The notes below the pieces were generated by a model that made no database searches, had not been told where the DNA came from, and worked only from the letters and a program-made list of their open reading frames with translations. A DNA stretch of 64,000 nucleotides, taken from NCBI RefSeq assembly GCF_009765985.1, contig NZ_LMUM01000037.1, forward strand, positions 8,113 to 72,112, in the 5' to 3' direction. Made by a program: the position numbers and the translations under genes. Source of the DNA: Acidobacterium sp. S8 (GTDB taxonomy: Bacteria > Acidobacteriota > Terriglobia > Terriglobales > Acidobacteriaceae). Positions 33,718 to 42,177 of this stretch are shown here, in pieces. The first letter of the stretch is position 1; every line of letters starts with the position of its first letter.

Positions 33718-33976
33718 GGAGCGCGAAAAGAACCACCCGCGAAAGATCGCCGGCTACCCGCGCCTCTTCCGTGACCACCTCCTGGAGGTCGATTGGGAGG
33801 CGCAGAGTCATCGCGGCCCGGTGTTCCGCCCACCGCTGCTCACGTTTCTAACGATTGTCTTTGTTGCTAACCGATCCTTCTTCCCAGTGCGAGTCGTCGG
33901 CGCAGTCGAAGGACAGCGACCTCAATTCAATCTCACCGTTTTTGTCTCTCATTCTATTGAAATGAAACTTTCAACA
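33718..33976 (-). pseudogene. truncated duplicate of the RHH gene with its operator
   Basis: Reading leftward, EQRWAEHRAAMTLRLPIDLQ, EVVTEEARVAGDLSRVVLFALR matches the N-terminal half of the RHH protein at 24186-24647. Similarity then stops at about 33718 and the frame runs into unrelated sequence. The dyad (33955-33976) and adjacent bases also match the left copy. An internal duplication or insertion of a related element is likely. No functional C-terminal half remains. Confidence 0.65.
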
Positions 33977-34078
33977 GAAGAGGCAATCTTACGATAGAGA
34001 GGCAGAGGCGCCCCGATGACCGGCTCTCTTGCCGACTCATTTATGATGAGGACGCATGTTTGGAGCTTCCTTTCAAGA

Positions 34079-37000
34079 ATGAGCGACCTAAACGAGGGCC
34101 TGTACGACCAGCTCGTCACTCGCCGCGTTCGTGAGTCTCTCGATCGGCAGGCCACCCTTGGTCTGAAATCGTTGGTTGAAGCGATCGAAGAGAACGATCA
34201 CCCGGATTATCTCGCACGTCACCTAATTCGACAGATAAAGGCCGCCCTTCGTGGATTACCTGCGGAAGACCGTAATCGTCGGCAGATCGACCTAGCGAAT
34301 TCTCTTTTGGACTTCGTGCGCGATCCGGCAGATTCGATCGAATTAGATCCTGTCGATGTACCCGGCCAAGTTCTTCGCGCTATCTACCGCGGCGCTGATG
34401 CACCAAAGCCGCCATCCACGCCCCTTAGCGTTACTAGCCTGCTCATGAATGCGTTGGATGAACCTCGTCTCGGCTTCGAACTTGAACGCGAAATGGCCAC
34501 CGCCGATCGCGTATTTATGGTGGTCAGCTTCATCCAGTGGCGTGGGTGGCAGCGACTCAAAAGCGCATTTCACGAACTCGCGACCCGCCAGGTTCCAATT
34601 CGACTCCTCACGACGACCTATATTGGAGCCACCGATTTCCGAGCTATCGAGGAAATTTCGCGGCTGCCGAATGTCGAGTTGCGAATCTCACTGGATGGGC
34701 GTCGGCGACGTCTCCATGCCAAATCATGGCTGTTTCAGAGGGACAATGGCTTCAGCAGCATCTATGTTGGTTCCGCCAACTTGTCTGGACCCGCTCTTGA
34801 AGACGGCATCGAATGGACAGTCAAGCTGAGCGAAGTGGAAGCACCTCACATTGTCGAACGCTTCCGCGGAGCGTTCGACTCTCTCTGGTGTGATGAGGAA
34901 TTCGAGCAGTTCCGACCAGACGATGAAGATTTTTGCCGGCGGGTGAAGCAGTCTTTGGAATATGCGAAGCGCGGGCCAGGAGGCCGCGATTCCGGACCAC
35001 CAGTGTTCTTTGATCTTCGGCCGCATCCCTACCAACAAGCCACCCTCGATCAACTTGAGACAGAACGGATCGATAAAGGGCATTTCCGCAATCTCGTCGT
35101 CGCCCCAACAGGGACGGGCAAGACGCTGATCGCGGCCTTCGACTATGCTCGCCAATCCTTCTCGGGACCTAGACCGAGGTTGCTGTTTCTAGCGCACCGA
35201 GAAGAGTTGCTGCGCCAGGCCCGTGATCGATTCCGTCACGTGTTGCGCGACGAGTCTTTTGGAGATCTGTTAGGCGGTGGAGAAGAACCGAGTAGTTACG
35301 AGCATCTATTCGCGACGATTCAGAGCTTTCGTAGCCGAGGTCTACTTGAAACTCAGGGCGAGACACATTGGGAATACGTCGTGCTCGACGAAGCACACCA
35401 CGTGCCGGCGGAGAGCTATCGCGAGATCGTCGCTTCTTTGCGGCCGCGCATTTTGTTGGGATTGACCGCTACCCCAGAGCGCATGGACGGAGAGAGCATC
35501 CTGCCGTGGTTCGGAAATCGAATCGCAGACGAGATGCGTCTCTGGCATGCAGTTGAACGCCAGTACCTGGTGCCATTCGACTACTACGGAGTTCACGACG
35601 GCACCGACCTAACCGGACTTTCCTGGAGCCGCGGTTCATACGCCATCGGCGAACTCGAACAACGCTACGTTGGCAATACGCGGCGGGCGAACCTAATCAT
35701 AAGGGAGTTTTGCGAGTTCTATGGCGACTGGCGTCTTGCGCGAGGATTGGGGTTCTGCGTCAGTATCGCCCACGCCCAATTCATGGCTGAGTCGTTTCGC
35801 CAGGCAGGGATACCTGCCTTGGCTATTACCAGTGAATCCCCTGATGACGAGAGGGCGCAGGCCGCCATGCGATTACGCAATCGAGAGGTCAACGTTCTAT
35901 TTAGCGTTGATCTCTTTAATGAGGGTGTGGACATCCCGGAGGCAGATTGCGTCCTCTTTCTGAGACCGACTGAGAGCTCAACCGTCTTTCTCCAACAGTT
36001 AGGGCGCGGACTTCGTCTGGATACAGGTAAAACGACTTGCCTTGTCCTTGATTTCATTGGAAACCAGAGGCGAGAATTTCGATTTGATCAGAGATTCCTT
36101 GCTCTGTTCGGCGGAACGCGCCAGCAAGTAATTCGGCAGATTGAGACTGGGATCACACGGCTGCCCGGCAACTGTTACTTCCGGCTCGACAAAGAGTCCA
36201 GAAAAGTAGTCTTGGAGAATTTGAAAGCACAGTTGCAGGTGAGTCGGGCTCGGATGGTCACGGAGCTAAACGCCCTGGCCGGCCACCTCGGGCGGCGGCC
36301 CACACTGATCGAATATCTTGCCGAAACGCACTATGAGCTTTCAGACGTTTACAAGCCTTCTATCGGCGGTTGGTATGCGCTCCTCAACGAAGGACGATTC
36401 CTTGAAGACCCGCTGACGGAAGCCGACGTTCTCCTGTCGAAGCGTTTCCAACTCTTGCTTCACATCGATTCGACCCGCCGGCTGCGATTTTACCTATATC
36501 AATTGAGCGCAAGACAGGTTGGCCTTGAGCCGATGCCGCCTTTGGAACAGCGTATGGTCCAAATGCTTACCTTTCGCCTATTGCAGAGCGAAGCGCGACA
36601 AACGGACACTGATTGGGACGCCGGATTGGTGCGACTTCAGCAAAACAACTTGGCAAGAGGTGAGTTACAGGAACTCTGCGAAGCAATGTTGGATCTGGTG
36701 AAGCTGCATACTGACGAAAGACCGTTGATGGATGAATGCCCTCTCTTCCTCCATCGGCAATACACGCGCGATGAGGTCCTGGTTGGACTAGGTTTACCGA
36801 ATCTTGTTGGAGCGCGTCAGACTCAGACCGGCCGCCTTTGGATTGAATCATCAAATACGGAGATCTTCTTCGTGACGCTAGACAAGTCTGAGAAAACTTT
36901 TTCCCCCTCAACACGCTACGAGGACTTTGCGCTAAGTCCTACCCGATTTCATTGGCAATCCCAGAGCACCACCGGCGAGAACTCTCCTACCGGCCAGAGG

Positions 37001-37195
37001 TACTCACGTCAGCGAGAGAATGGCGCTAGATTCTTATTGTTCGTCCGACCTAGAAAGGGTGACCCATTCTTATTTCTTGGGCCTCTGCGATACGTTTCGC
37101 ATTCAGGAAGCCGGCCTATGAGCATTTACTGGGACTTAGATTTCCCTATGCCAGCCTGGTTCTTCGAGCTTTGCGCCTCACTGCGTGCGGCGTAA
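34079..37195 (+). CDS. PLD-DEAH superfamily 2 helicase, defence-associated type
   Basis: The start at 34079 (MSDLNEGLYDQL) fits the family better than an ATG 63 nt upstream; 1038 residues. A phospholipase D-like domain (about 110-260) has one HKD-type motif, HAKSWLF with His213/Lys215, followed by GSANLSG. A superfamily 2 helicase core follows: Walker A APTGTGKT (342-349), DEAH (437-440), GLTATPERMDG and LFNEGVDIP and QQLGRGLR in the second RecA domain. A long DUF3427-like C-terminus completes it. PLD plus helicase in one chain suggests nuclease-helicase action on foreign DNA. It appears to be a stand-alone gene. Confidence 0.88.
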   Translation: MSDLNEGLYDQLVTRRVRESLDRQATLGLKSLVEAIEENDHPDYLARHLIRQIKAALRGLPAEDRNRRQIDLANSLLDFVRDPADSIELDPVDVPGQVLRAIYRGADAPKPPSTPLSVTSLLMNALDEPRLGFELEREMATADRVFMVVSFIQWRGWQRLKSAFHELATRQVPIRLLTTTYIGATDFRAIEEISRLPNVELRISLDGRRRRLHAKSWLFQRDNGFSSIYVGSANLSGPALEDGIEWTVKLSEVEAPHIVERFRGAFDSLWCDEEFEQFRPDDEDFCRRVKQSLEYAKRGPGGRDSGPPVFFDLRPHPYQQATLDQLETERIDKGHFRNLVVAPTGTGKTLIAAFDYARQSFSGPRPRLLFLAHREELLRQARDRFRHVLRDESFGDLLGGGEEPSSYEHLFATIQSFRSRGLLETQGETHWEYVVLDEAHHVPAESYREIVASLRPRILLGLTATPERMDGESILPWFGNRIADEMRLWHAVERQYLVPFDYYGVHDGTDLTGLSWSRGSYAIGELEQRYVGNTRRANLIIREFCEFYGDWRLARGLGFCVSIAHAQFMAESFRQAGIPALAITSESPDDERAQAAMRLRNREVNVLFSVDLFNEGVDIPEADCVLFLRPTESSTVFLQQLGRGLRLDTGKTTCLVLDFIGNQRREFRFDQRFLALFGGTRQQVIRQIETGITRLPGNCYFRLDKESRKVVLENLKAQLQVSRARMVTELNALAGHLGRRPTLIEYLAETHYELSDVYKPSIGGWYALLNEGRFLEDPLTEADVLLSKRFQLLLHIDSTRRLRFYLYQLSARQVGLEPMPPLEQRMVQMLTFRLLQSEARQTDTDWDAGLVRLQQNNLARGELQELCEAMLDLVKLHTDERPLMDECPLFLHRQYTRDEVLVGLGLPNLVGARQTQTGRLWIESSNTEIFFVTLDKSEKTFSPSTRYEDFALSPTRFHWQSQSTTGENSPTGQRYSRQRENGARFLLFVRPRKGDPFLFLGPLRYVSHSGSRPMSIYWDLDFPMPAWFFELCASLRAA

Positions 37196-37235
37196 ACGAG
37201 GAGCACTTTAGAAAGCAGGTCGGTTTACCTTTCGC

Positions 37236-38414
37236 CTAGCGTGACAATCTTTTGAGTAATGTGTCCAGCGGCATGATCTCAGTCTTTGCGTCGTGCTTGT
37301 AACTCTCCCGCCCTGGGTAAACGACGATCTGATGGTTGGCTTTGACGTCGGCGCAGCCAATATAAAAGCCTTTACTGGGCTTCGGATCGCTGAGCGAACG
37401 CTTCATCTCGATTGCCCATCGCTCACTTGGCGCGGTCTCCAAAACCAGGTCAATCTCGGCTCCGACAGAGGTGCGGTAAAACCACGCCTGGGTGTTGGCC
37501 GGTACCGCACTCAAGATGTTCTCTATGAGCATTCCCTCCCAGCTCGATCCGACCACGGGATGCCCCAATAAGGTCTCCTGATCGCGTATCCCCAGCAGCG
37601 TATGCAGAAGTCCGCTATCCCGCACATAAACCTTTGGGGAGCGGACAAGACGCTTGCCGACATTGGAAGCCCATGGCTGCAGACGACGCACAAGCAGGAG
37701 GTCAACCATGATGTCGAGATATCTGCCCACCGTTTGGCCGCTGATTCCCAAGCCCGCCGCAAGCTGCGCCGCGTTCAGCATCTGGCCCTGATTGTGTCCG
37801 AGCATCTGCCAAAAGCGGTGAAGCGTCTCGGCTGGAACGCGTGGACCTAACGAGGGAACGTCCCGTTCCAGATAGGTCTGGATGAAGGCCGCGCGCCATT
37901 CGAAGCTCTGAACTTCGGTTTCCGCGAGGAAGCTGTCTGGGAAGCCGCCACGCACCCAAAGAGTTTGGCCGGCATTGGGGGAGAAACCAAGTACTTCGCT
38001 TTCCAGGAATGGGGTCAGCTCCATATAGGCGATTCTGCCCGCAAGCGTCTCCGCAGATTGCTGCAAGAGATCAATAGAGGCCGATCCGAGTAAAAGGAAC
38101 TGGCCGGTGCGTTTCCCCTTTCGCTTTCTCCGGTCGATCAAGCTACGCAGAGTTTGAAAGATTCCTGGAAGACGGTGGATCTCGTCCAGGATCACGAGCC
38201 GATCTTCGTAATCAGAAAGGTAGAGTTCTGGATCCGCAAGCTTGGCACGATCTGAAGGGAGTTCCAAGTCGAGGTACAACGCTGAATTGTCAGCCTCGCT
38301 GGTGAGACTGAGGGCAAGCGTTGTTTTGCCGACCTGCCTGGGCCCGAGCAAAGCAACGGCGGGGAACTGACCTAAAAGCTGAAGGAGCCGGGTTTTGGCT
38401 GCACGCTGAATCAT
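37236..38414 (-). CDS. AAA-type ATPase with DUF4143-like C-terminus
   Basis: The 392-residue protein carries Walker A GPRQVGKT (24-31) and Walker B LVILDEIHRLP (74-84). The C-terminus, with SSWEGMLIENILSAVP and AEIDLVLE, recalls the DUF4143 domain and its restriction-endonuclease-like D-ExK pattern (EIDLVLE ... WAIEMKRS). Members are widespread in bacteria and archaea; the function is unsettled. It faces the helicase gene convergently. The start at 38414 is preferred over the ATG nine bases upstream because both lack a strong site and family proteins start close to the P-loop. Confidence 0.85.
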   Translation of the reverse strand: MIQRAAKTRLLQLLGQFPAVALLGPRQVGKTTLALSLTSEADNSALYLDLELPSDRAKLADPELYLSDYEDRLVILDEIHRLPGIFQTLRSLIDRRKRKGKRTGQFLLLGSASIDLLQQSAETLAGRIAYMELTPFLESEVLGFSPNAGQTLWVRGGFPDSFLAETEVQSFEWRAAFIQTYLERDVPSLGPRVPAETLHRFWQMLGHNQGQMLNAAQLAAGLGISGQTVGRYLDIMVDLLLVRRLQPWASNVGKRLVRSPKVYVRDSGLLHTLLGIRDQETLLGHPVVGSSWEGMLIENILSAVPANTQAWFYRTSVGAEIDLVLETAPSERWAIEMKRSLSDPKPSKGFYIGCADVKANHQIVVYPGRESYKHDAKTEIMPLDTLLKRLSR

Positions 38415-38967
38415 ACCTTGCAATTATTCCACATCGCGGAAGAAATGCTAGGTAAATCTGCGGGCCCAACACTTTCTATATCAATTTCCAGATGAGTCTT
38501 GAACAGGCCTCACCAACACCATTGCGCGCATGCGCTCAGATCATCGCGAACGGAAGGATTCGGTGGTCCGGCGCAAGCAGAGCTGAAGCCTGCAATTTCG
38601 CACCGAAAAATATGCAATTTGAATGTGACGCACATTGCCCCTCTAAAGGTACATATGTGCGGCAGGATATCCTTCACAAAACAAATGGGATAGAAGAGCA
38701 AAACCCTCAAAGTGCGTCTGCGCTTTATGTTCCACTACCGCTCTTTCCCTGAAAGACAGCTCGAACCGAAGCGTTCCTCCACCGCTCTCTGAGCCTCAGA
38801 AAGCGCGGTCTTCGACCGCAATAAAAGCCGCACTCTGGCAGACAAAGTCTCATTCGCCCTCACCGCCCTTGACGATGAGGGAAAGTGCTATCAAATGCTG
38901 CCTAGTGCTGCAAAGTGAGGGAAAGTGAGGGTAGTCAAAGAGATAAATGGACGACCGCCTTGCATGA
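38415..38967. other. intergenic region with GAGGGAAAGTG repeats
   Basis: No gene is supported. Near 38876-38935 the word GAGGGAAAGTG occurs twice, 44 nt apart, with further partial GTGAGGG and AGTGCT repeats between. Such iteron-like repeats could bind the product of the next gene (38968-39483). No origin of replication can be asserted. Confidence 0.35.
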
Positions 38968-39483
38968 ATGAAAATCCAATGGCAAACTCTTATTGAAATG
39001 TACTCGTCAATAAATAACGAGGTGGCTGAGGTGAGCGCACTCGTCGAACGGCTCCGAGCAAGAAAGGATCTCCTTCCGCTCAAGGCCAGGGGACTTAGGA
39101 GATTTGCTGTTGAGTTGAACGCCATCTCTGAAGTCGGTCTGCCCTGGAAAGCGGTTTGGCGGATATTGCGGGAGGTGGGATACCAAGGGACATACCGGCA
39201 GTTTGTGGCGATGGCGAATCGGCTAACGGGTAAACCTAATCGGACTAGAACGAAGACCAAGAACCTCCCTGCGCCGACCGCAGAAAAGCATCCACAGCCC
39301 GCCGCAGCGTCCGTAGCGAATCAGGGTACCGGGCAAAATAACAAACCCGAATGGCAAATCCGAAGAGAAGAAGAAATGGCGAGATTGGATCGCCTCGCCG
39401 AGGAGAACCGGGCCAGGGATACCCAGCTCAGTCGACCGAAGCTTTTTAAGCCTACGCCGTTCGAGGGTAGACATGAGGAATGA
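38968..39483 (+). CDS. small element-encoded regulatory/TraK-like protein
   Basis: The 171-residue product has an N-terminal coiled part (INNEVAEVSALVERLRARKD). A helix-turn-helix-like stretch follows (LPWKAVWRILREVGYQGTYR, then QFVAMANRL), similar to small proteins that accompany conjugation or plasmid-control genes. The rest is a disordered, charged C-terminus. It lies just upstream of xis2-int2 and downstream of short repeats, so a regulator of the island is plausible. Assignment is by pattern only. Confidence 0.5.
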   Translation: MKIQWQTLIEMYSSINNEVAEVSALVERLRARKDLLPLKARGLRRFAVELNAISEVGLPWKAVWRILREVGYQGTYRQFVAMANRLTGKPNRTRTKTKNLPAPTAEKHPQPAAASVANQGTGQNNKPEWQIRREEEMARLDRLAEENRARDTQLSRPKLFKPTPFEGRHEE

Positions 39484-39547
39484 TCGAACTCTTGAAAGCC
39501 AAGGAAGCAGTGTTGTTCGCGTTGCAAATGTCCAGATGAGGTGAGAG

Positions 39548-39781
39548 ATGGAACTCCTGAATACGCCCACGACGCACGAACCGTTTGTCGCTCCTGAACG
39601 TGCCGCGGCTTTCCTGGCCCTGTCACGGAAGACTGTGCTCAAACTGGCCCGGAGAGGCGACCTGCCGGCGCATCCCGTAGGTCGAGGAGTGCGCCAGATG
39701 TGGCGATTTCGCCTCTCGGAACTCTCTCGATGGTTGGAGTGTGAAGCGGTAAAATTGGACCAGCCATCGGGGTCGGAATGA
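39548..39781 (+). CDS. xis: excisionase-like helix-turn-helix protein (element 2)
   Basis: This 77-residue protein matches the element 1 excisionase in layout: PFVAPERAAAFLALSRKTVL, LARRGDLPAHPVGRG and WRFRLSELSRWLE. A GAGGTGAGAG site precedes the ATG. It lies 12 nt upstream of the integrase. The two xis-int pairs are related but clearly diverged, so element 2 was not copied recently from element 1. Confidence 0.8.
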   Translation: MELLNTPTTHEPFVAPERAAAFLALSRKTVLKLARRGDLPAHPVGRGVRQMWRFRLSELSRWLECEAVKLDQPSGSE

Positions 39782-39793
39782 GAGGAATGTCTC

Positions 39794-40990
39794 TTGAATC
39801 GACCACGGTATCAACACGGCTTTTTCAGCCGTCATCAGCGCAAGAAGGGGCCAGAAGTCTGGGTTTATCGATGGCGGGATATTGACGCCAAAGGTAAACC
39901 CAAAATGCGTGCTCTTGTAATTGGTTCAGTGAAGCAGTACCCAACGGAAACGGCGGCATGGAAAGCCGTTTCCACACTGCGCCTCGACGTTAACCATCAC
40001 ACCTCCCGTCCTGAAGGTTTGCCAGAAACATTTGAGCAATTGGTAGAACACTACCGGTTGATCGAGTTGGATCTGGAAAAAGAATCCGAGCGGAAGGTCG
40101 TACAGACAAAGCAGACCTACGCTGTTTATCTGAAGGCAAGAATCGTTCCGCGTTGGGGCCATTACCGTCTTCGGGAGATCAAAGCGGTAGCGGTGGAGCG
40201 GTGGCTTGGCTCCATCGACGATTTAGCGAATGGGACCAAAGCGAAGATCAAGGGCATCATGAGTGAAGTCTTCCAACACGCGATCCGCTATGGCTGGCTC
40301 AATGATGGAGAAAACCCCATCTTTGCCGTCCGCCAGAGCACCAAGCGGAAGCGGGTCACGGAACCACTGGAAGTGGCAGAGTTCCGTGCGCTCATTCTGG
40401 AGTTGCCGCAGAGGATGCGCGTCATTGGCATCGTGGCTGCGACTACAGGGCTGCGGATAAGCGAAGTCCTGGGACTGAAGTGGATGGACATCGACTGGAA
40501 GACGTTGCAGATGGACGTTACCCGGTCGGTCGTGGACGGCATTGTGGGGAAGTGCAAGACAGAGACCTCCCGCAGGCCGGTCCCCATCGATGAGTTAACC
40601 ACAGCCGAGTTGTTGGCCTGGAAGCGGGAAACCTGCTACGCAGAGCCGGAGGACTGGGTCTTCGCCAGCGAACGAGTTCAGGGCAAAATGCCGCCCTGGG
40701 CCGATACGCTTCTGGATCGCTTCCTGCAACCTGCTGCGAAACGGGCCGGAATCACCAAGTGGGTCGGTTTCCATACCTTCCGGCACACCTACTCAACGCT
40801 GCTCAAAGCAAACGGGGAAGATGTCAAAGTGGTGCAGGAGTTGATGCGCCACGCCAACATCTCCACGACGATGAACATTTACACGAAGGCCCTGACTTCA
40901 GCCAAGCGAGAAGCGCAGAGCCGGGTGGTCGATGTTCTTCTGGACCGTTCAAGAAATGTCGTAGAAAGTGCTGCGGAGGATGCAGCATGA
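39794..40990 (+). CDS. int: tyrosine recombinase integrase (element 2)
   Basis: The 398-residue integrase starts at TTG39794, the position that aligns with the ATG of integrase 1 and has a GAGAGGA site. Catalytic residues are Arg221 (TTGLRISEVLGLKW), Lys255, His327/Arg330 (HTFRHTYSTLL), His353 and Tyr363 (NIYTK). It is 63 nt from the tRNA-Ala gene, the standard position for an integrase using the tRNA 3' end as attachment site. The two integrases share the same target but have different flanking arm repeats. Confidence 0.93.
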   Translation: MNRPRYQHGFFSRHQRKKGPEVWVYRWRDIDAKGKPKMRALVIGSVKQYPTETAAWKAVSTLRLDVNHHTSRPEGLPETFEQLVEHYRLIELDLEKESERKVVQTKQTYAVYLKARIVPRWGHYRLREIKAVAVERWLGSIDDLANGTKAKIKGIMSEVFQHAIRYGWLNDGENPIFAVRQSTKRKRVTEPLEVAEFRALILELPQRMRVIGIVAATTGLRISEVLGLKWMDIDWKTLQMDVTRSVVDGIVGKCKTETSRRPVPIDELTTAELLAWKRETCYAEPEDWVFASERVQGKMPPWADTLLDRFLQPAAKRAGITKWVGFHTFRHTYSTLLKANGEDVKVVQELMRHANISTTMNIYTKALTSAKREAQSRVVDVLLDRSRNVVESAAEDAA

Positions 40991-40991
40991 G

Positions 40992-41022
40992 AACCAACGT
41001 ATCGAAAGCGTATCGCGTTTTT
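40992..41022. repeat. subterminal repeat of element 2, right end
   Basis: AACCAACGTATCG and AGCGTATCGCGTTTT correspond to the left-end copy at 24142-24174 in direct orientation. The repeat begins immediately after the integrase stop and lies just inside the right attachment site. Confidence 0.6.
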
Positions 41023-41034
41023 TCTGCGAATCCG

Positions 41035-41097
41035 CTAAGTTGTTGGGTTTATTGGTGGACCTGATCGGGATCGAACCGATGACCTCTTCCATGCCAT
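41035..41097. other. right attachment site of element 2, overlapping the tRNA-Ala 3' end
   Basis: The 45 bases 41053-41097 are identical to 24019-24063, and the 18 bases to the left are 15/18 identical. Together these bound a 17-kb island. Integration here restores the complete tRNA gene. Confidence 0.88.
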
Positions 41098-41128
41098 GGA
41101 AGCGCGCTCCCAGCTGCGCCACAGGCCC
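41053..41128 (-). tRNA. tRNA-Ala (anticodon GGC)
   Basis: The minus strand folds as a full cloverleaf. Acceptor GGGCCTG pairs with CAGGTCC, including the G3-U70 wobble that identifies alanine tRNAs. The D-arm is GCGC/GCGC, anticodon stem CTTCC/GGAAG with loop ATGGCAT (anticodon GGC), and T-arm ATCGG/CCGAT with loop TTCGATC. The encoded CCA end is present. The gene hosts the integrated elements on its 3' side. Confidence 0.95.
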
Positions 41129-41267
41129 ACATTAACGAAGGACTGTTCTTATTTTCTAGGATGACTAACGTTTCGTCAAACTGAGTCTCTGGAAATCCCT
41201 GTTTCGTCATCATGGACTGTGTTCACACGAAGCAACCATCATAAGGAAGGCCGCATCGGGAAACTAT

Positions 41268-41960
41268 ATGCAATTTATAAGTCGAAGTGTTTCCTGGCGG
41301 CTGATTGGTGCCGGTTCGCTAGCTATTTCCCTGAGTGCAGGAATGTCTTTTTGTCAGACTAACGCCGCCGGAGCCAACGCCGCAGCACAGACGGCCCAGG
41401 TGCCCGCGAAACCCTCCGATATTATGCAACCCGCCCTTAACAATGTGAGCCATACGATGGCCGGATTAAATATTTCGCGATGGAAGGCTCCCGGCGAGGT
41501 GCGCTCTGCTACGCAAGACAACACCACTTCCATCCAGCATGATCTCAGCAACACTCTTCCGGGTTTGCTCGCGACTGCTGATGCTGCACCAACCCAGGTC
41601 TCGGCCGTATTTCCTGTTTATCGCAACATTGATGCTCTTTACGATGTACTCTTACGCGTCTCGCAGACGGCCGAACTTGCGGCGCCGCAGAATGAAGCCA
41701 ACAGCGTTGCCGATGCGCTGCATACTCTGGAATCGGCTCGGACTGAGCTGGGCAACATGATCGTGAATATTTCAAAGACGGCCGAGGAAGAGGCAATCAA
41801 GCTCCGCGCCGCCGTCCAGCAGGCGGCAACCGTGCAGCCTGCAGCACCGGCGAAAACCACGGTCGTGAATGACGGTCCAGCAAAACCTGCCAGCACGACT
41901 AAAAAGAAGAAGAAACCTGTAACCCCGCCGGCTACGCCGCCAGACCAACAACCGCAATAA
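41268..41960 (+). CDS. secreted hypothetical protein, Ala/Pro-rich
   Basis: The 230-residue protein has a Sec-type signal (WRLIGAGSLAISLSAGMSFC, then Gln). A helical middle (DALHTLESARTELGNMIVNI) and a disordered tail rich in Pro, Lys and Ala ending TPPDQQPQ follow. No family is recognised. It is a single-gene unit with its own terminator at 42000-42035. An envelope location is likely. Confidence 0.75.
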   Translation: MQFISRSVSWRLIGAGSLAISLSAGMSFCQTNAAGANAAAQTAQVPAKPSDIMQPALNNVSHTMAGLNISRWKAPGEVRSATQDNTTSIQHDLSNTLPGLLATADAAPTQVSAVFPVYRNIDALYDVLLRVSQTAELAAPQNEANSVADALHTLESARTELGNMIVNISKTAEEEAIKLRAAVQQAATVQPAAPAKTTVVNDGPAKPASTTKKKKKPVTPPATPPDQQPQ

Positions 41961-41999
41961 AAAAGACTGCCTGGCCTATGGTGGGCACCTACTGCCACA

Positions 42000-42035
42000 A
42001 ACGCCTCTTCTTGATTGAAGAGGCGTTTCGCTTTA
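42000..42035 (+). terminator. Rho-independent terminator
   Basis: AACGCCTCTTC and GAAGAGGCGTT form an 11-bp perfect stem around TTGATT, followed by the T-rich TTCGCTTT. It lies 40 nt after the stop of the preceding plus-strand gene. Confidence 0.85.
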
Positions 42036-42100
42036 TGTGACGGAATCTGTCAACGTCCGAAGAATAGTGCAGCGCTTCCGGCCGGATAGCTATTTCAGGC

Positions 42101-42128
42101 AAAAAAAGGGCCCCTCGGGGGAGGGGCC
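42101..42128 (-). terminator. Rho-independent terminator of the OmpA-like gene
   Basis: On the minus strand GGCCCCT and AGGGGCC pair around CCCCCG, followed by CTTTTTTT (42107-42101). It lies 50 nt beyond the stop of the OmpA-like gene. Confidence 0.85.
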
Positions 42129-42177
42129 AATCTGCCTTGGTTCTCTCGTTGTGTGAGAGCTTGGTTGCGGACCTTTT

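Noticed and set aside
38492-38752. An 86-codon frame between the ATPase and the small regulator
   Set aside because: No ribosome-binding site or recognisable sequence; treated as intergenic.
38876-38935. CRISPR or replication-origin iterons
   Set aside because: Only two copies of an 11-bp word with irregular spacing; no spacers, DnaA boxes or cas genes.
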